Below are positions 1 to 6,430 of a stretch of 7,775 bases of DNA, one piece after another. The stretch is from an uncultured Candidatus Poseidoniales archaeon. GTDB lineage: Archaea > Thermoplasmatota > Poseidoniia > Poseidoniales > Thalassarchaeaceae. The first letter of the stretch is position 1; each line of letters opens with the position of its first letter. The stretch lies in NCBI GenBank assembly GCA_950068635.1, contig CATMIM010000042.1, positions 1-7,775 on the forward strand. Reading direction: 5' to 3'. A program made the translations under genes and the position numbers. The notes beneath the pieces are model-generated. The model did no database searches. It was given only the letters and a program-made list of their open reading frames with translations, and was not told the DNA's origin.

Positions 1-180
1 GACATAGACATATGCCGGATTGGCAATATCATCGTCCTGAATGCCCTGGGTTTCCTTGGTTGCGTAGGTATAGCCGCTACTCCGGTCCCCGACCTTGTAG
101 GTCATTTCGGCGCTGCTGGCGATGCTGGCGACGAAGGTGATCGCGGCACACCTCGCAACCCTGCTGGAACAGCGAGACAA
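1..180 (-). CDS. soxA: SoxA-like diheme cytochrome c subunit, N-terminus only (runs off left edge)
   Basis: Read on the minus strand, this frame is open to the window edge. It begins with a signal-peptide-like segment: arginines, then a hydrophobic stretch CAAITFVASIA and an SSA-E cleavage-like site. The mature part reads SGYTYATKETQGIQDDD, then IANPAYVYV. This follows the SoxA N-terminal pattern SG-aromatic-x-aromatic, T-R/Q, D-D, N-P-A/G, V-x-V that precedes the first haem. SoxA is the periplasmic c-type cytochrome that, with SoxX, couples thiosulfate to the SoxYZ carrier. Haem motifs would lie beyond the edge and are not visible. I chose the TTG at 180 because it gives a normal-length signal peptide; an ATG at 219 would overlap the neighbouring speD. 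No Shine-Dalgarno is evident. GC of the first 60 bases is about 48%, lower than the neighbouring genes, and codons such as ATT, AAT, TAT and CCG differ from theirs. The family call rests on about 26 residues recalled from memory. Confidence 0.5.
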   Translation of the reverse strand, partial: MSRCSSRVARCAAITFVASIASSAEMTYKVGDRSSGYTYATKETQGIQDDDIANPAYVYV

Positions 181-183
181 GCA

Positions 184-190
184 GGAGGTG
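184..190 (+). promoter_or_regulatory. Shine-Dalgarno GGAGGTG for speD
   Basis: A strong anti-16S match lies 5 bases before the GTG at 196. It decides the start of the SpeD-family gene even though the reading frame stays open leftwards to base 1. Protein alignment agrees: the family normally begins a few residues before the G-x-H motif, which is GQH here. Confidence 0.75.
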
Positions 191-195
191 GAGAC

Positions 196-588
196 GTGAA
201 CGGACCACGCGGACAGCATATCTGCCTGGATTACCTTGGATGGCAATGTCCAGATGACGAAGGCGGCGACGGGGCCGCGTGGATGCTCGAGGTACTTCGG
301 GAAGGGGCACGACTCGCGGGCGCTCGCGAGGTGCACGCGCATGCGCAGGCGTTCGACGGCAGCGAGAGCCCAGAGGGGTTCGCGGCGGTCGTGCTCATCG
401 ATGAGAGCCACGTGAGTGCCCACTGCTACGCAGACTCGGGTCAGTTGGCAATCGATGCGTTCACCTGCGGAGGGTGCGATGCCGAGGTCATCGCCGATCA
501 CATCCACGCTGCCTTGACAGAAGCGATTCCCGAAATCAGGCTCCTACGACGTCAGGCGCTCGACCGCTTCCTCAACGGGGATGACTGA
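196..588 (+). CDS. speD: S-adenosylmethionine decarboxylase-family proenzyme (SpeD, class 1b type)
   Basis: This 130-residue protein has the usual length for the short prokaryotic AdoMet decarboxylases, which cleave themselves to make a pyruvoyl cofactor and supply the aminopropyl donor for spermidine. The processing site is the ESH motif at 70-72 (cleavage would be E70/S71). His76 and Cys91 (FTCG) match Thermotoga maritima His68 and Cys83 with the same +8 offset as the catalytic serine. At the position of Thermotoga Ser55, which is involved in processing, this protein has Ala63 (GFAAVV instead of GVSGVV). Trp70 and Glu72 of the substrate pocket correspond to Tyr78 and Asp80. It starts with GTG behind a strong Shine-Dalgarno and stops directly before the next ATG, so it is surely co-transcribed with the DHS-like gene. 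Family assignment is firm. Substrate is less so, because SpeD relatives that decarboxylate arginine or ornithine are known in archaea and bacteria. Confidence 0.88.
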   Translation: MNGPRGQHICLDYLGWQCPDDEGGDGAAWMLEVLREGARLAGAREVHAHAQAFDGSESPEGFAAVVLIDESHVSAHCYADSGQLAIDAFTCGGCDAEVIADHIHAALTEAIPEIRLLRRQALDRFLNGDD

Positions 589-1521
589 ATGTCCGTGCGC
601 GAGTTCGTTGACGAACACTATCGCCACTTCAACGCCGGTGAACTGGCCAAGACCGCTCGTTCGCTGTCAGAGTTCATCGACGCTGGTGGCAGCCTGATGG
701 TCACGCTCGCCGGCGCCATGTCAACGGCGGAAATCGGACGCTCGCTGGCCCCGGCCATCCGTAAGGGGGTGGTGAAGGCGGTCACCTGCACGGGGGCCAA
801 TCTCGAGGAGGACCTGTTCAACCTCGTCGCCTACTCTCATTACACGGAAATCGACGACTGGCGCTCACTGTCAGCAGAACAAGAAACCCAATTGGAGAAT
901 CGAATCACCAATAGGACAATTCCAGAGGAGGAGGCTGTCCGCAAGGTCGAGTCTCTTCTCATCAGCATCTGGTCCGAGGGAAGTTACAGGCTTCCGCACG
1001 ATTACCTCTACGAGCTGCTCCTCTCCGACTCGCTCGAACACGACGCCGATCCCGCCGATTCCTGGCTGCTGGCCGCCGCCGAAGCCGACCTCCCGCTGTT
1101 CGTTCCCGGCTGGGAGGACTCCACGCTCGGCAACATCTTCGCCGCGAGGGTGCTCACCGGGGAGGTGGATCCAGATGCTGTGCTCTCGGGAACCCACTAC
1201 ATGACACAACTCGCCGATTGGTATCGTGAGCACAGCGAGGGTGCCGGAGCCGGCCTGCTGCAGGTTGGTGGAGGCATCGCCGGTGACTTCCCCATCTGCG
1301 TCGTGCCGATGCTGCGAAAGGATCTCGGAGAGGATGTTCCGCTCTGGTCATGGTTCGCCCAGATCTCCGAGTCACGACCATCCTACGGCGGCTATTCCGG
1401 CGCGCCGCCCAACGAGAAGATCACCTGGGAGAAACTCGGTGTCGAAACGCCACGCTTCGTCATCGAGTCCGACGCCACCATCGTTCTCCCGCTGATACTC
1501 GGATATCTGATGGATGTCTGA
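589..1521 (+). CDS. deoxyhypusine synthase-like protein (bacterial-type DHS family)
   Basis: This 310-residue member of the deoxyhypusine synthase family would use NAD and transfer the aminobutyl group of spermidine to a lysine of aIF5A or to a small amine. Family landmarks are LAGAMST (40-46), CTGANLEEDL (67-76), PGWEDSTLGN (173-182), GGGIAGDFPI (227-236) and SGAPPNEKITWEK (270-282). Lys282 aligns with the human catalytic Lys329; Glu276, Trp280 and Asp177 match Glu323, Trp327 and Asp243. Human His288, Asp313 and Asp316 are replaced by Asp233, Tyr266 and Tyr269. This pattern, with the LAGAMST and TGANLEEDL wording, belongs to the bacterial DHS-like branch, which includes cyanobacterial homospermidine synthase (speY), rather than typical archaeal DHS. 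The ATG follows the speD stop with no gap, and GGGGAT at 577-582 is a weak ribosome site. The product could be deoxyhypusinated aIF5A or homospermidine; the family is sure, the acceptor is not. Confidence 0.85.
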   Translation: MSVREFVDEHYRHFNAGELAKTARSLSEFIDAGGSLMVTLAGAMSTAEIGRSLAPAIRKGVVKAVTCTGANLEEDLFNLVAYSHYTEIDDWRSLSAEQETQLENRITNRTIPEEEAVRKVESLLISIWSEGSYRLPHDYLYELLLSDSLEHDADPADSWLLAAAEADLPLFVPGWEDSTLGNIFAARVLTGEVDPDAVLSGTHYMTQLADWYREHSEGAGAGLLQVGGGIAGDFPICVVPMLRKDLGEDVPLWSWFAQISESRPSYGGYSGAPPNEKITWEKLGVETPRFVIESDATIVLPLILGYLMDV

Positions 1522-1528
1522 GTCAACT

Positions 1529-1538
1529 CTAAACTAAT
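1529..1538 (+). promoter_or_regulatory. candidate TATA element for the M14 carboxypeptidase gene
   Basis: The AT-rich run CTAAACTAAT lies in the 43-base gap after the DHS-like gene. Its centre is about 31 bases before the ATG at 1565, so transcription would start near 1560 with a nearly leaderless mRNA. It is a loose match and positional evidence only. Confidence 0.35.
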
Positions 1539-1544
1539 CGAACT

Positions 1545-1563
1545 GACACCGCATAGCGGTGTC
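1545..1563. repeat. perfect 8-bp inverted repeat, 3-base loop (operator or hairpin)
   Basis: GACACCGC (1545-1552), ATA, GCGGTGTC (1556-1563) is an exact dyad. It falls between the TATA-like run and the ATG at 1565, and its right arm contains the alternative GTG start at 1559. Position over the presumed transcription start suits a repressor operator. As RNA it would form a stable hairpin at the end of the speD unit, but no T-run follows, so a terminator is less likely. Confidence 0.6.
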
Positions 1564-1564
1564 C

Positions 1565-2932
1565 ATGCGCGTGAGGGCCGGTATTCTGGTTGCGGTGCTC
1601 CTGCTTTCGGGATTAGGAGCGCCGGTAGCAGCCCAGCAACCTGACATCATCCAGGAGCACTGGTACCACTCCTATCTCACCCTGACCAATGACGTGCAGT
1701 CATGGGCTGGTGACTATCCGGAGATCGTGCTCTTGACCACAGCAGGAACCACCGTCCATGGAAGGCAGCAGTGGGTTGTGCAGATCAGCAACTGGGCAAA
1801 CGACACCAAGCCCGATGGCTCTCCTAAGGAGAAGGTGTACATCGATGGAGGTCACCACGGCAACGAGCACCTGGGCACAGAGCTCGCCTTCCTGACAGCG
1901 GAGTTCTACATCGAGGGTTGGATCGATGGTGATGCGGAGGCCATCGAAGTGCTGCAGAACACAGAACTCCATGTCATGATTCTGCTCAATGCGGATGGCA
2001 ACGACGCCGACAGTCGCTGGAACATGAACCAGGTCGACCTCAACCGCAACTACGACCACCACTGGACGACCGAGGAGACGGCGAGCGGAGACGGGCCGTT
2101 CAGCGAACCCGAGACGCGCAACAACGCCGACTACATGGCGCAATGGGTCACCGATGCCGACCTCTACGTCACCATGCACACCGGCACCTGGATCCTCGCC
2201 TACCCGTGGGGATTCACAGGTGAGATGCCCCCAGACTGGGAACTGTTCGAGCACATCCGTGACACCATACACGAGACCATCGACGCCGACCTCCCGGTGC
2301 GCAACGCCAACGCCGGCATCTACCCCACCCATGGCACCAGCCGCGACTACGGCTACGGCATCATGGGCTACCCCACCTTCACTTTCGAGACCGATGACGA
2401 GCAATGGATGCCGGGCACGGTCGAGTCACTCTCTAGCCGCCTCTCGGTGGAGTTGGAGGTGATGCGCTACCTGATCTCGAACATCTGGTACTGGCGCGCT
2501 CGCCTCAACGTCACCCAGATGGAGGTGACACCCGGGAAGGAGGTGGTGCTGCACGTGGTGAACAACGGGCACGCGACGACGGAGAACGCCAGCATCCAGT
2601 ACGTCTTCGAGGACTCGATGGAGGTGCTCTGGCAGTCGGAGAACTTCAGCGTCAACGCCAGCAACGAGACGCATGTCACACTCGATGCGCGCAACCTCTC
2701 GCTGCAACCGGGCGGCACCTTCGCGCTGCACTACATGAAGCGGGTGATCGACTCCGCGCAATGGGTGCACGAACCGATCGATGCGCAGTTCGTAGAGGTG
2801 GTCGAAGAGCAGGAGGAAGGATGGCTGCCATATCCCTCTGCGGCGCTGAGCATCGTCTGTATGATTGTGGGGGCGATTTATTCCAAATCACGCCGAAACG
2901 CACCTCTTTCGGTTGAGAAAGAGAGAAACTGA
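1565..2932 (+). CDS. secreted, membrane-anchored M14 zinc carboxypeptidase
   Basis: This zinc exopeptidase would remove C-terminal residues from peptides outside the cell. Numbered from the ATG at 1565, residues 1-24 are a signal peptide (RVRAG, then ILVAVLLLSGLGAP, cleavage near VAA-QQ). The M14 domain follows: zinc ligands His98 and Glu101 (HHGNEH) and His205 (MHTG), substrate-binding Asn160-Arg161 (DLNRN), a probable Arg151 (SRW), and catalytic Glu275 (FTFE). These match carboxypeptidase A His69, Glu72, His196, Asn144-Arg145, Arg127 and Glu270. Residues about 313-405 look like an Ig/CARDB-type beta domain and carry six N-x-S/T sequons. A hydrophobic segment at 421-439 followed by SKSRR gives a C-terminal anchor with a short cytoplasmic tail. 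I prefer ATG 1565 to GTG 1559 because the GTG lies inside the dyad and the ATG still leaves a full signal peptide. It has its own promoter-like region and a T-rich hairpin after the stop. Confidence 0.88.
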   Translation: MRVRAGILVAVLLLSGLGAPVAAQQPDIIQEHWYHSYLTLTNDVQSWAGDYPEIVLLTTAGTTVHGRQQWVVQISNWANDTKPDGSPKEKVYIDGGHHGNEHLGTELAFLTAEFYIEGWIDGDAEAIEVLQNTELHVMILLNADGNDADSRWNMNQVDLNRNYDHHWTTEETASGDGPFSEPETRNNADYMAQWVTDADLYVTMHTGTWILAYPWGFTGEMPPDWELFEHIRDTIHETIDADLPVRNANAGIYPTHGTSRDYGYGIMGYPTFTFETDDEQWMPGTVESLSSRLSVELEVMRYLISNIWYWRARLNVTQMEVTPGKEVVLHVVNNGHATTENASIQYVFEDSMEVLWQSENFSVNASNETHVTLDARNLSLQPGGTFALHYMKRVIDSAQWVHEPIDAQFVEVVEEQEEGWLPYPSAALSIVCMIVGAIYSKSRRNAPLSVEKERN

Positions 2933-2937
2933 CGCCA

Positions 2938-2963
2938 AAAAACCACTTTTCAGGTGTGTTTTT
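2938..2963 (+). terminator. bulged hairpin ending in T5, after the M14 gene
   Basis: Six bases after the stop codon, AAAAACCAC (2938-2946) can pair with GTG-T-GTTTTT (2954-2963) leaving one bulged T and a loop TTTTCAG. The stem ends in a run of five T, and a T4 lies in the loop. Archaeal polymerase stops on oligo-T in the non-template strand, so either element could serve. It separates the carboxypeptidase from the pepA promoter. Confidence 0.5.
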
Positions 2964-2974
2964 CACCCCACTCC

Positions 2975-2983
2975 CTTTGAATA
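2975..2983 (+). promoter_or_regulatory. candidate TATA element for pepA
   Basis: TTTGAATAG sits in the 76-base gap with its centre about 30 bases before the ATG at 3009. That predicts a transcription start near 3005 and a leaderless or nearly leaderless message. No Shine-Dalgarno precedes the ATG, which agrees with this. Confidence 0.4.
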
Positions 2984-3008
2984 GTGTCGCTTGCTTCCGC
3001 GCGTGTAG

Positions 3009-4508
3009 ATGCCCATGGAATGGAATGTAGAAGGAATCGGAGAAAGCGCACAGACACTCATACTGCCCCTGTTCGAGGAGGTGGCCAAGGCACCCAACAA
3101 GGCGACCTCGGGGCTCGGCCGCAGCACATCCGCGCAGGTCCGTGAAGCGGTGGTGAGCGACGACTTCGACGGCAAGTCGGGCAAGTCACTGACCCTGTGG
3201 AACAGCGGCCAGAAGGTCGTCTTGGCCGGTATGGGATTGCCCGAGAACCTGGCGGAGAAGGACGCCCGCGACGCCGGCGCGAAACTGCTCGCATCGCTCT
3301 CCAAGCAGCACGGGAAGTCGCTGACCGTGCGCTTCACCACCAACTGGCGGGTGGCGCAGATGATCGCTTTCGCTGAGGGGATGATGCTGCGCGACTACAA
3401 GTTCGACAAGTACCAGCAGAAGGATGACGACGATGACGACTCACCGTACTCCGTCACCTTCCAGGCCTCCGACCGCTACCTGCGCCAACTGCACGACGGC
3501 TGCGCCCGCGCGGGAGCCATCTCAGTGGGTGTCCACCGAGCGCGTGATTTGGGCAACGAACCAGCGAATGTGCTCTACCCGATGGAATACGCCAAGCGGG
3601 CGCGGGCGTGGGCGAAGGGCAAGGACAACGTGAACCTGACAGTTATCGAGTTCGCGGAACTGAAGAAACTGGGCATGGATGGCCTGGTCAACGTCGGCAA
3701 GGGCAGCGAGCAGAAGCCCTGCATGGTCATCTTCGAGCTCAACCCCGACGCCCGCGACGGACCCTGCCCGATGATCGTCGGCAAGGGGATCACCTTCGAC
3801 ACCGGCGGCATCTCGATCAAGCCGAGCGGAGGGATGGACGAGATGAAGTTCGACATGCACGGCTCGGCGACTGTGTTCGGCCTGATGGAAGCGCTGCACG
3901 GGATCGGACACCAGCAACCGGTCATCGGCATATCCTGCATGGCGGAGAACAGCTTGAGTTCCACCGCCTACCGTCCCGGGGACGTCATCAACACCTACTC
4001 CGGCAAGACGGTCGAGGTGCTGAACACCGACGCCGAAGGGAGATTGGTGCTCGCCGACGGACTGTGGAAGGCGGGCGAGTTCGACCCCGAGTTCATCATC
4101 GACCTCGCCACCTTGACCGGTGCGTGCGTGGTCGCGCTCGGTCACGAGGCGACCGGACTGTGGTCCAACGACGATGCCCTGCGCGAGCGGCTGCGCAAGG
4201 CGGCCGAATCGGTCGACGAACTCGCGTGGCCGATGCCGCTGCTGCCGGCGTTCGAGAAGCAGGTGAAGGATTCGAAGATCGCCGACGTGAAGAACCTGGG
4301 TGACCGTTATGGCGGTGCCAACTCAGCCGCCGCCTTCCTCAAGCAGTTCGTGCCCGAGCGAGGCGAGGGTGACGATGCGGAGCAGTATCCGTGGGCGCAC
4401 CTGGACATCGCGGGCACTGCCTGGGGCACCTCGACCAATGACATGGTCGCACACGGGGCGACCGGTGTGCATGTGAGAACACTCACACACCTGCTCACAG
4501 AACAGTGA
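3009..4508 (+). CDS. pepA: leucyl (cytosol) aminopeptidase, M17 family
   Basis: This 499-residue protein has normal M17 length. Such enzymes are cytoplasmic hexamers with two metal ions that remove N-terminal residues from peptides. The catalytic C-terminal domain shows the dimetal ligands Lys259 (VGKG), Asp264 (FDTGG), Asp282 (KFDMHG), and Asp341 and Glu343 in the signature NTDAEGRL (339-346). Catalytic Lys271 (IKPSG) and Arg345 are also present, corresponding to E. coli PepA Lys270, Asp275, Asp293, Asp352, Glu354, Lys282 and Arg356. The conserved RDLGNEPANVLYP opens the catalytic domain near 179. The N-terminal domain is shorter and unlike E. coli PepA, and the join carries six aspartates in a row (139-144). 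There is no signal peptide, so it acts inside the cell, plausibly finishing peptides imported after outside digestion. The start is ATG 3009; ATG 3015 would remove only two residues. It converges on dnaK, with stop codons 9 bases apart. Confidence 0.95.
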   Translation: MPMEWNVEGIGESAQTLILPLFEEVAKAPNKATSGLGRSTSAQVREAVVSDDFDGKSGKSLTLWNSGQKVVLAGMGLPENLAEKDARDAGAKLLASLSKQHGKSLTVRFTTNWRVAQMIAFAEGMMLRDYKFDKYQQKDDDDDDSPYSVTFQASDRYLRQLHDGCARAGAISVGVHRARDLGNEPANVLYPMEYAKRARAWAKGKDNVNLTVIEFAELKKLGMDGLVNVGKGSEQKPCMVIFELNPDARDGPCPMIVGKGITFDTGGISIKPSGGMDEMKFDMHGSATVFGLMEALHGIGHQQPVIGISCMAENSLSSTAYRPGDVINTYSGKTVEVLNTDAEGRLVLADGLWKAGEFDPEFIIDLATLTGACVVALGHEATGLWSNDDALRERLRKAAESVDELAWPMPLLPAFEKQVKDSKIADVKNLGDRYGGANSAAAFLKQFVPERGEGDDAEQYPWAHLDIAGTAWGTSTNDMVAHGATGVHVRTLTHLLTEQ

Positions 4509-4514
4509 GCAGGT
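4472..4514. terminator. two adjacent perfect hairpins at the convergent pepA/dnaK ends
   Basis: Hairpin A pairs TGTGAG (4472-4477) with CTCACA (4482-4487) around AACA. Hairpin B pairs ACCTGCTCAC (4489-4498) with GTGAGCAGGT (4505-4514) around AGAACA; it spans the pepA stop and ends 3 bases before the dnaK stop complement. Both are built from GTGAG/CTCAC, so the arms can also pair across. No T-run follows on either strand, so intrinsic termination is uncertain. A role in 3' end protection or as a two-way boundary is inferred from position. Confidence 0.55.
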
Positions 4515-4517
4515 TGA

Positions 4518-6404
4518 TCAGGCCTCGTCGTCGAGGACCTCGAAGTCGGCTTCGACGACATCGCCGTCGGTGTCCTCCTCTGCCTGCTGTTCCGCCTGTT
4601 CCTGTTCCATCGACGCTGCGGCAGCCTCGTAGAGCTTGGCTGAGATGGCGTGCATCGACTCCTCGAGCTCCTTCACCTTCCCCTGGATGGCCGCCTCGTC
4701 GATGTCATCGATGTCCAACGGCTCTCCATCCTTGGTGATCAGTTCCTCGAGTTCGACCAGCTTCGCCTCGATCGGTTCGACATCGCTCTCGTCGATCTTG
4801 TCCTCGGCCTCCTTGAGCGTGCGTCGTGTCTGGTAGATGATGCTGTCAGCCTGGTTGCGCAGTTCCACCTTGCCCTTCCTGCGGCTGTCCTCCTCGGCGA
4901 ACTGCTCCGCCTCGGAGATCTTCTTCTGGATGTCATCCTCGGACAATGAAGTCTGCGACTCGATGCGGATCTGCTGCTCCTTGCCGGTGCCCATGTCCTT
5001 GGCGGCCACGTTCACGATTCCGTTGGCGTCGATGTCGAAGGTGACCTCGACCTTCGGCATGCCGCGTGGTGCGGGTGGGATGCCCTCGAGGAAGAAGCGC
5101 CCGAGCGTGATGTTGTCGCGGGCGAACTCCCGCTCTCCTTGGAGGACGTGCACCTCGACCGCCGGCTGGTTGTCGCTGGCGGTGCTGAACACCTCAGAAC
5201 GTCGTGTCGGAATCGTCGTGTTGCGCTCGATCATGTTGGTGCAGACTCCACCCAACGTCTCGATTCCGAGTGAGAGCGGGGTCACGTCGAGCAGCAGCAC
5301 GTCGGTCACCGCGTCGTCGCCGACGATGATGCCAGCCTGCAGCGCGGCTCCCATTGCGACCGCCTCATCAGGGTTGATGCCCTTGTAGGCCTCCTTGCCG
5401 ACCTCCTTCTCGATCGCCTTCTGCACTGCCGGAACTCTGGTCGAGCCGCCGACGAGCAGCACCTTGTCGACCGCACCTCTGGCAAGTTTGGCATCCTTCA
5501 TCGCCTGACGTGTCGGACCCATGGTCGCCTCAATCAGGTCGGCGATCAGTTCCTCGAACTTGGCGCGGGTGAGCGTGAGATCGAGGTGCTCGGGATTGCC
5601 GTCCTTCATGGTGATGAATGGGATGTTCATCTGGGATGTCTGCCTGCCTGACAGTTCGATCTTCGCTTTCTCGGCGGCCTCCTTCAACCGGCTCATCGCC
5701 TGCAGGTCCTTCGACAGGTCGATTCCGCTCGACTTGCGGAACTCGGTGACACACCAATCGATGACACGATCATCGAAGTCGTCTCCGCCGAGCCTGTTGT
5801 TGCCAGCGGTCGCCTTCACCTCGATCTGCGGCTGACCGTCGACCTGGTAGATATCCAGCACGGACACGTCGAACGTGCCGCCGCCGAGGTCGTAGACCAG
5901 AATCGTCTGGTCATCGGACTTGTCGACGCCGAACGCCAGCGCGGCGGCGGTCGGCTCGTTGATGATCCTGAGAACTTCGAAGCCGGCGATTCTGCCGGCG
6001 TCCTTGGTGGCCTTGCGCTGCGCGTCGGAGAAGTAGGCGGGACAGGTGATGACCGCCTGATTGACCTCCTGTCCGAGATACGCCTCGGCGTCAACCTTCA
6101 GCTTCTGCAGCACGAACGCCGAGATCTCCTGCGGCGTGAACACGCTGTCGTCGATCTTCTTCGTCCAGTCGGTGCCCATCTCCCGCTTGACCGACATCAC
6201 CGTCCGCTCGGAGTTGGTCACAGCCTGTCGCTTGGCGATCACACCGACCAGCCGCTCGCCATCCTTGGTGAAGGCGACGACGCTCGGCGTCGTTCGCGCT
6301 CCTTCGGCGTTCGGGATGACGACCGCTTCGCCGCCTTCGATGGTCGCTGTACAGCTGTTCGTCGTTCCAAGATCTATGCCGATCACAGGGTTCTTCTTCG
6401 CCAT
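4518..6404 (-). CDS. dnaK: Hsp70 chaperone DnaK
   Basis: This full-length 628-residue Hsp70 is a cytoplasmic ATP-driven foldase that normally works with DnaJ and GrpE. Its ATPase lobes show [10 protein letters not shown] (9-18), Lys73 (equivalent to E. coli Lys70), [12 protein letters not shown] (148-159), [12 protein letters not shown] (170-181) and [13 protein letters not shown] (316-328). The interdomain linker is VLLLDVTP (369-376), followed by the beta substrate-binding domain to about 500, a charged helical lid and a Glu/Gln/Asp-rich tail ending EVLDDEA. Between Lys73 and PQEISAF (91-97) it lacks the roughly 24-residue insert of proteobacterial DnaK, so it is of the Gram-positive/archaeal type. 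In archaea dnaK is generally taken to be acquired from bacteria. A good Shine-Dalgarno supports the ATG at 6404. It is the second gene of an operon, 26 bases after the small-Hsp-like gene. Neither grpE nor dnaJ is in the window. Confidence 0.97.
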   Translation of the reverse strand: MAKKNPVIGIDLGTTNSCTATIEGGEAVVIPNAEGARTTPSVVAFTKDGERLVGVIAKRQAVTNSERTVMSVKREMGTDWTKKIDDSVFTPQEISAFVLQKLKVDAEAYLGQEVNQAVITCPAYFSDAQRKATKDAGRIAGFEVLRIINEPTAAALAFGVDKSDDQTILVYDLGGGTFDVSVLDIYQVDGQPQIEVKATAGNNRLGGDDFDDRVIDWCVTEFRKSSGIDLSKDLQAMSRLKEAAEKAKIELSGRQTSQMNIPFITMKDGNPEHLDLTLTRAKFEELIADLIEATMGPTRQAMKDAKLARGAVDKVLLVGGSTRVPAVQKAIEKEVGKEAYKGINPDEAVAMGAALQAGIIVGDDAVTDVLLLDVTPLSLGIETLGGVCTNMIERNTTIPTRRSEVFSTASDNQPAVEVHVLQGEREFARDNITLGRFFLEGIPPAPRGMPKVEVTFDIDANGIVNVAAKDMGTGKEQQIRIESQTSLSEDDIQKKISEAEQFAEEDSRRKGKVELRNQADSIIYQTRRTLKEAEDKIDESDVEPIEAKLVELEELITKDGEPLDIDDIDEAAIQGKVKELEESMHAISAKLYEAAAASMEQEQAEQQAEEDTDGDVVEADFEVLDDEA

Positions 6405-6410
6405 TCATTT

Positions 6411-6416
6411 CACCTC
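6411..6416 (-). promoter_or_regulatory. Shine-Dalgarno GAGGTG for dnaK
   Basis: On the minus strand GAGGTG lies 6 bases before the dnaK ATG. An internal gene with a strong ribosome site behind an apparently near-leaderless first gene is the usual arrangement in archaeal operons. It also excludes the overlapping out-of-frame ATG at 6408, only two bases after the motif. Confidence 0.7.
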
Positions 6417-6430
6417 ATCAATTGAGTCAT

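Noticed and set aside
1..195. Plus-strand frame continuous with speD back to base 1, giving a longer N-terminal extension
   Set aside because: The translated extension is Gly/Asp/Ala-rich with no family likeness, SpeD homologues start near the GTG at 196, and a strong Shine-Dalgarno marks that start. The minus strand gives better protein here.
77..310. Minus-strand 77-codon frame across the speD start
   Set aside because: It is Arg-rich, with no recognisable motif, and lies in a different frame from the SoxA-like sequence and over the real start of speD.
1700..2404. Long minus-strand frame (234 codons) antisense to the M14 gene
   Set aside because: The composition is Val/Gly/Asp-biased, as expected from the mirror of a high-GC gene. 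The plus strand carries a complete catalytic M14 domain.
3522..4145. Minus-strand 207-codon frame antisense to pepA
   Set aside because: It is a shadow of the coding strand, with no domain pattern and no start signal; all M17 catalytic residues are on the plus strand.
4837..5388. Plus-strand 183-codon frame inside dnaK
   Set aside because: It is Ser/Thr/Met-rich, typical of the antisense of an acidic gene. dnaK is intact in the other direction.
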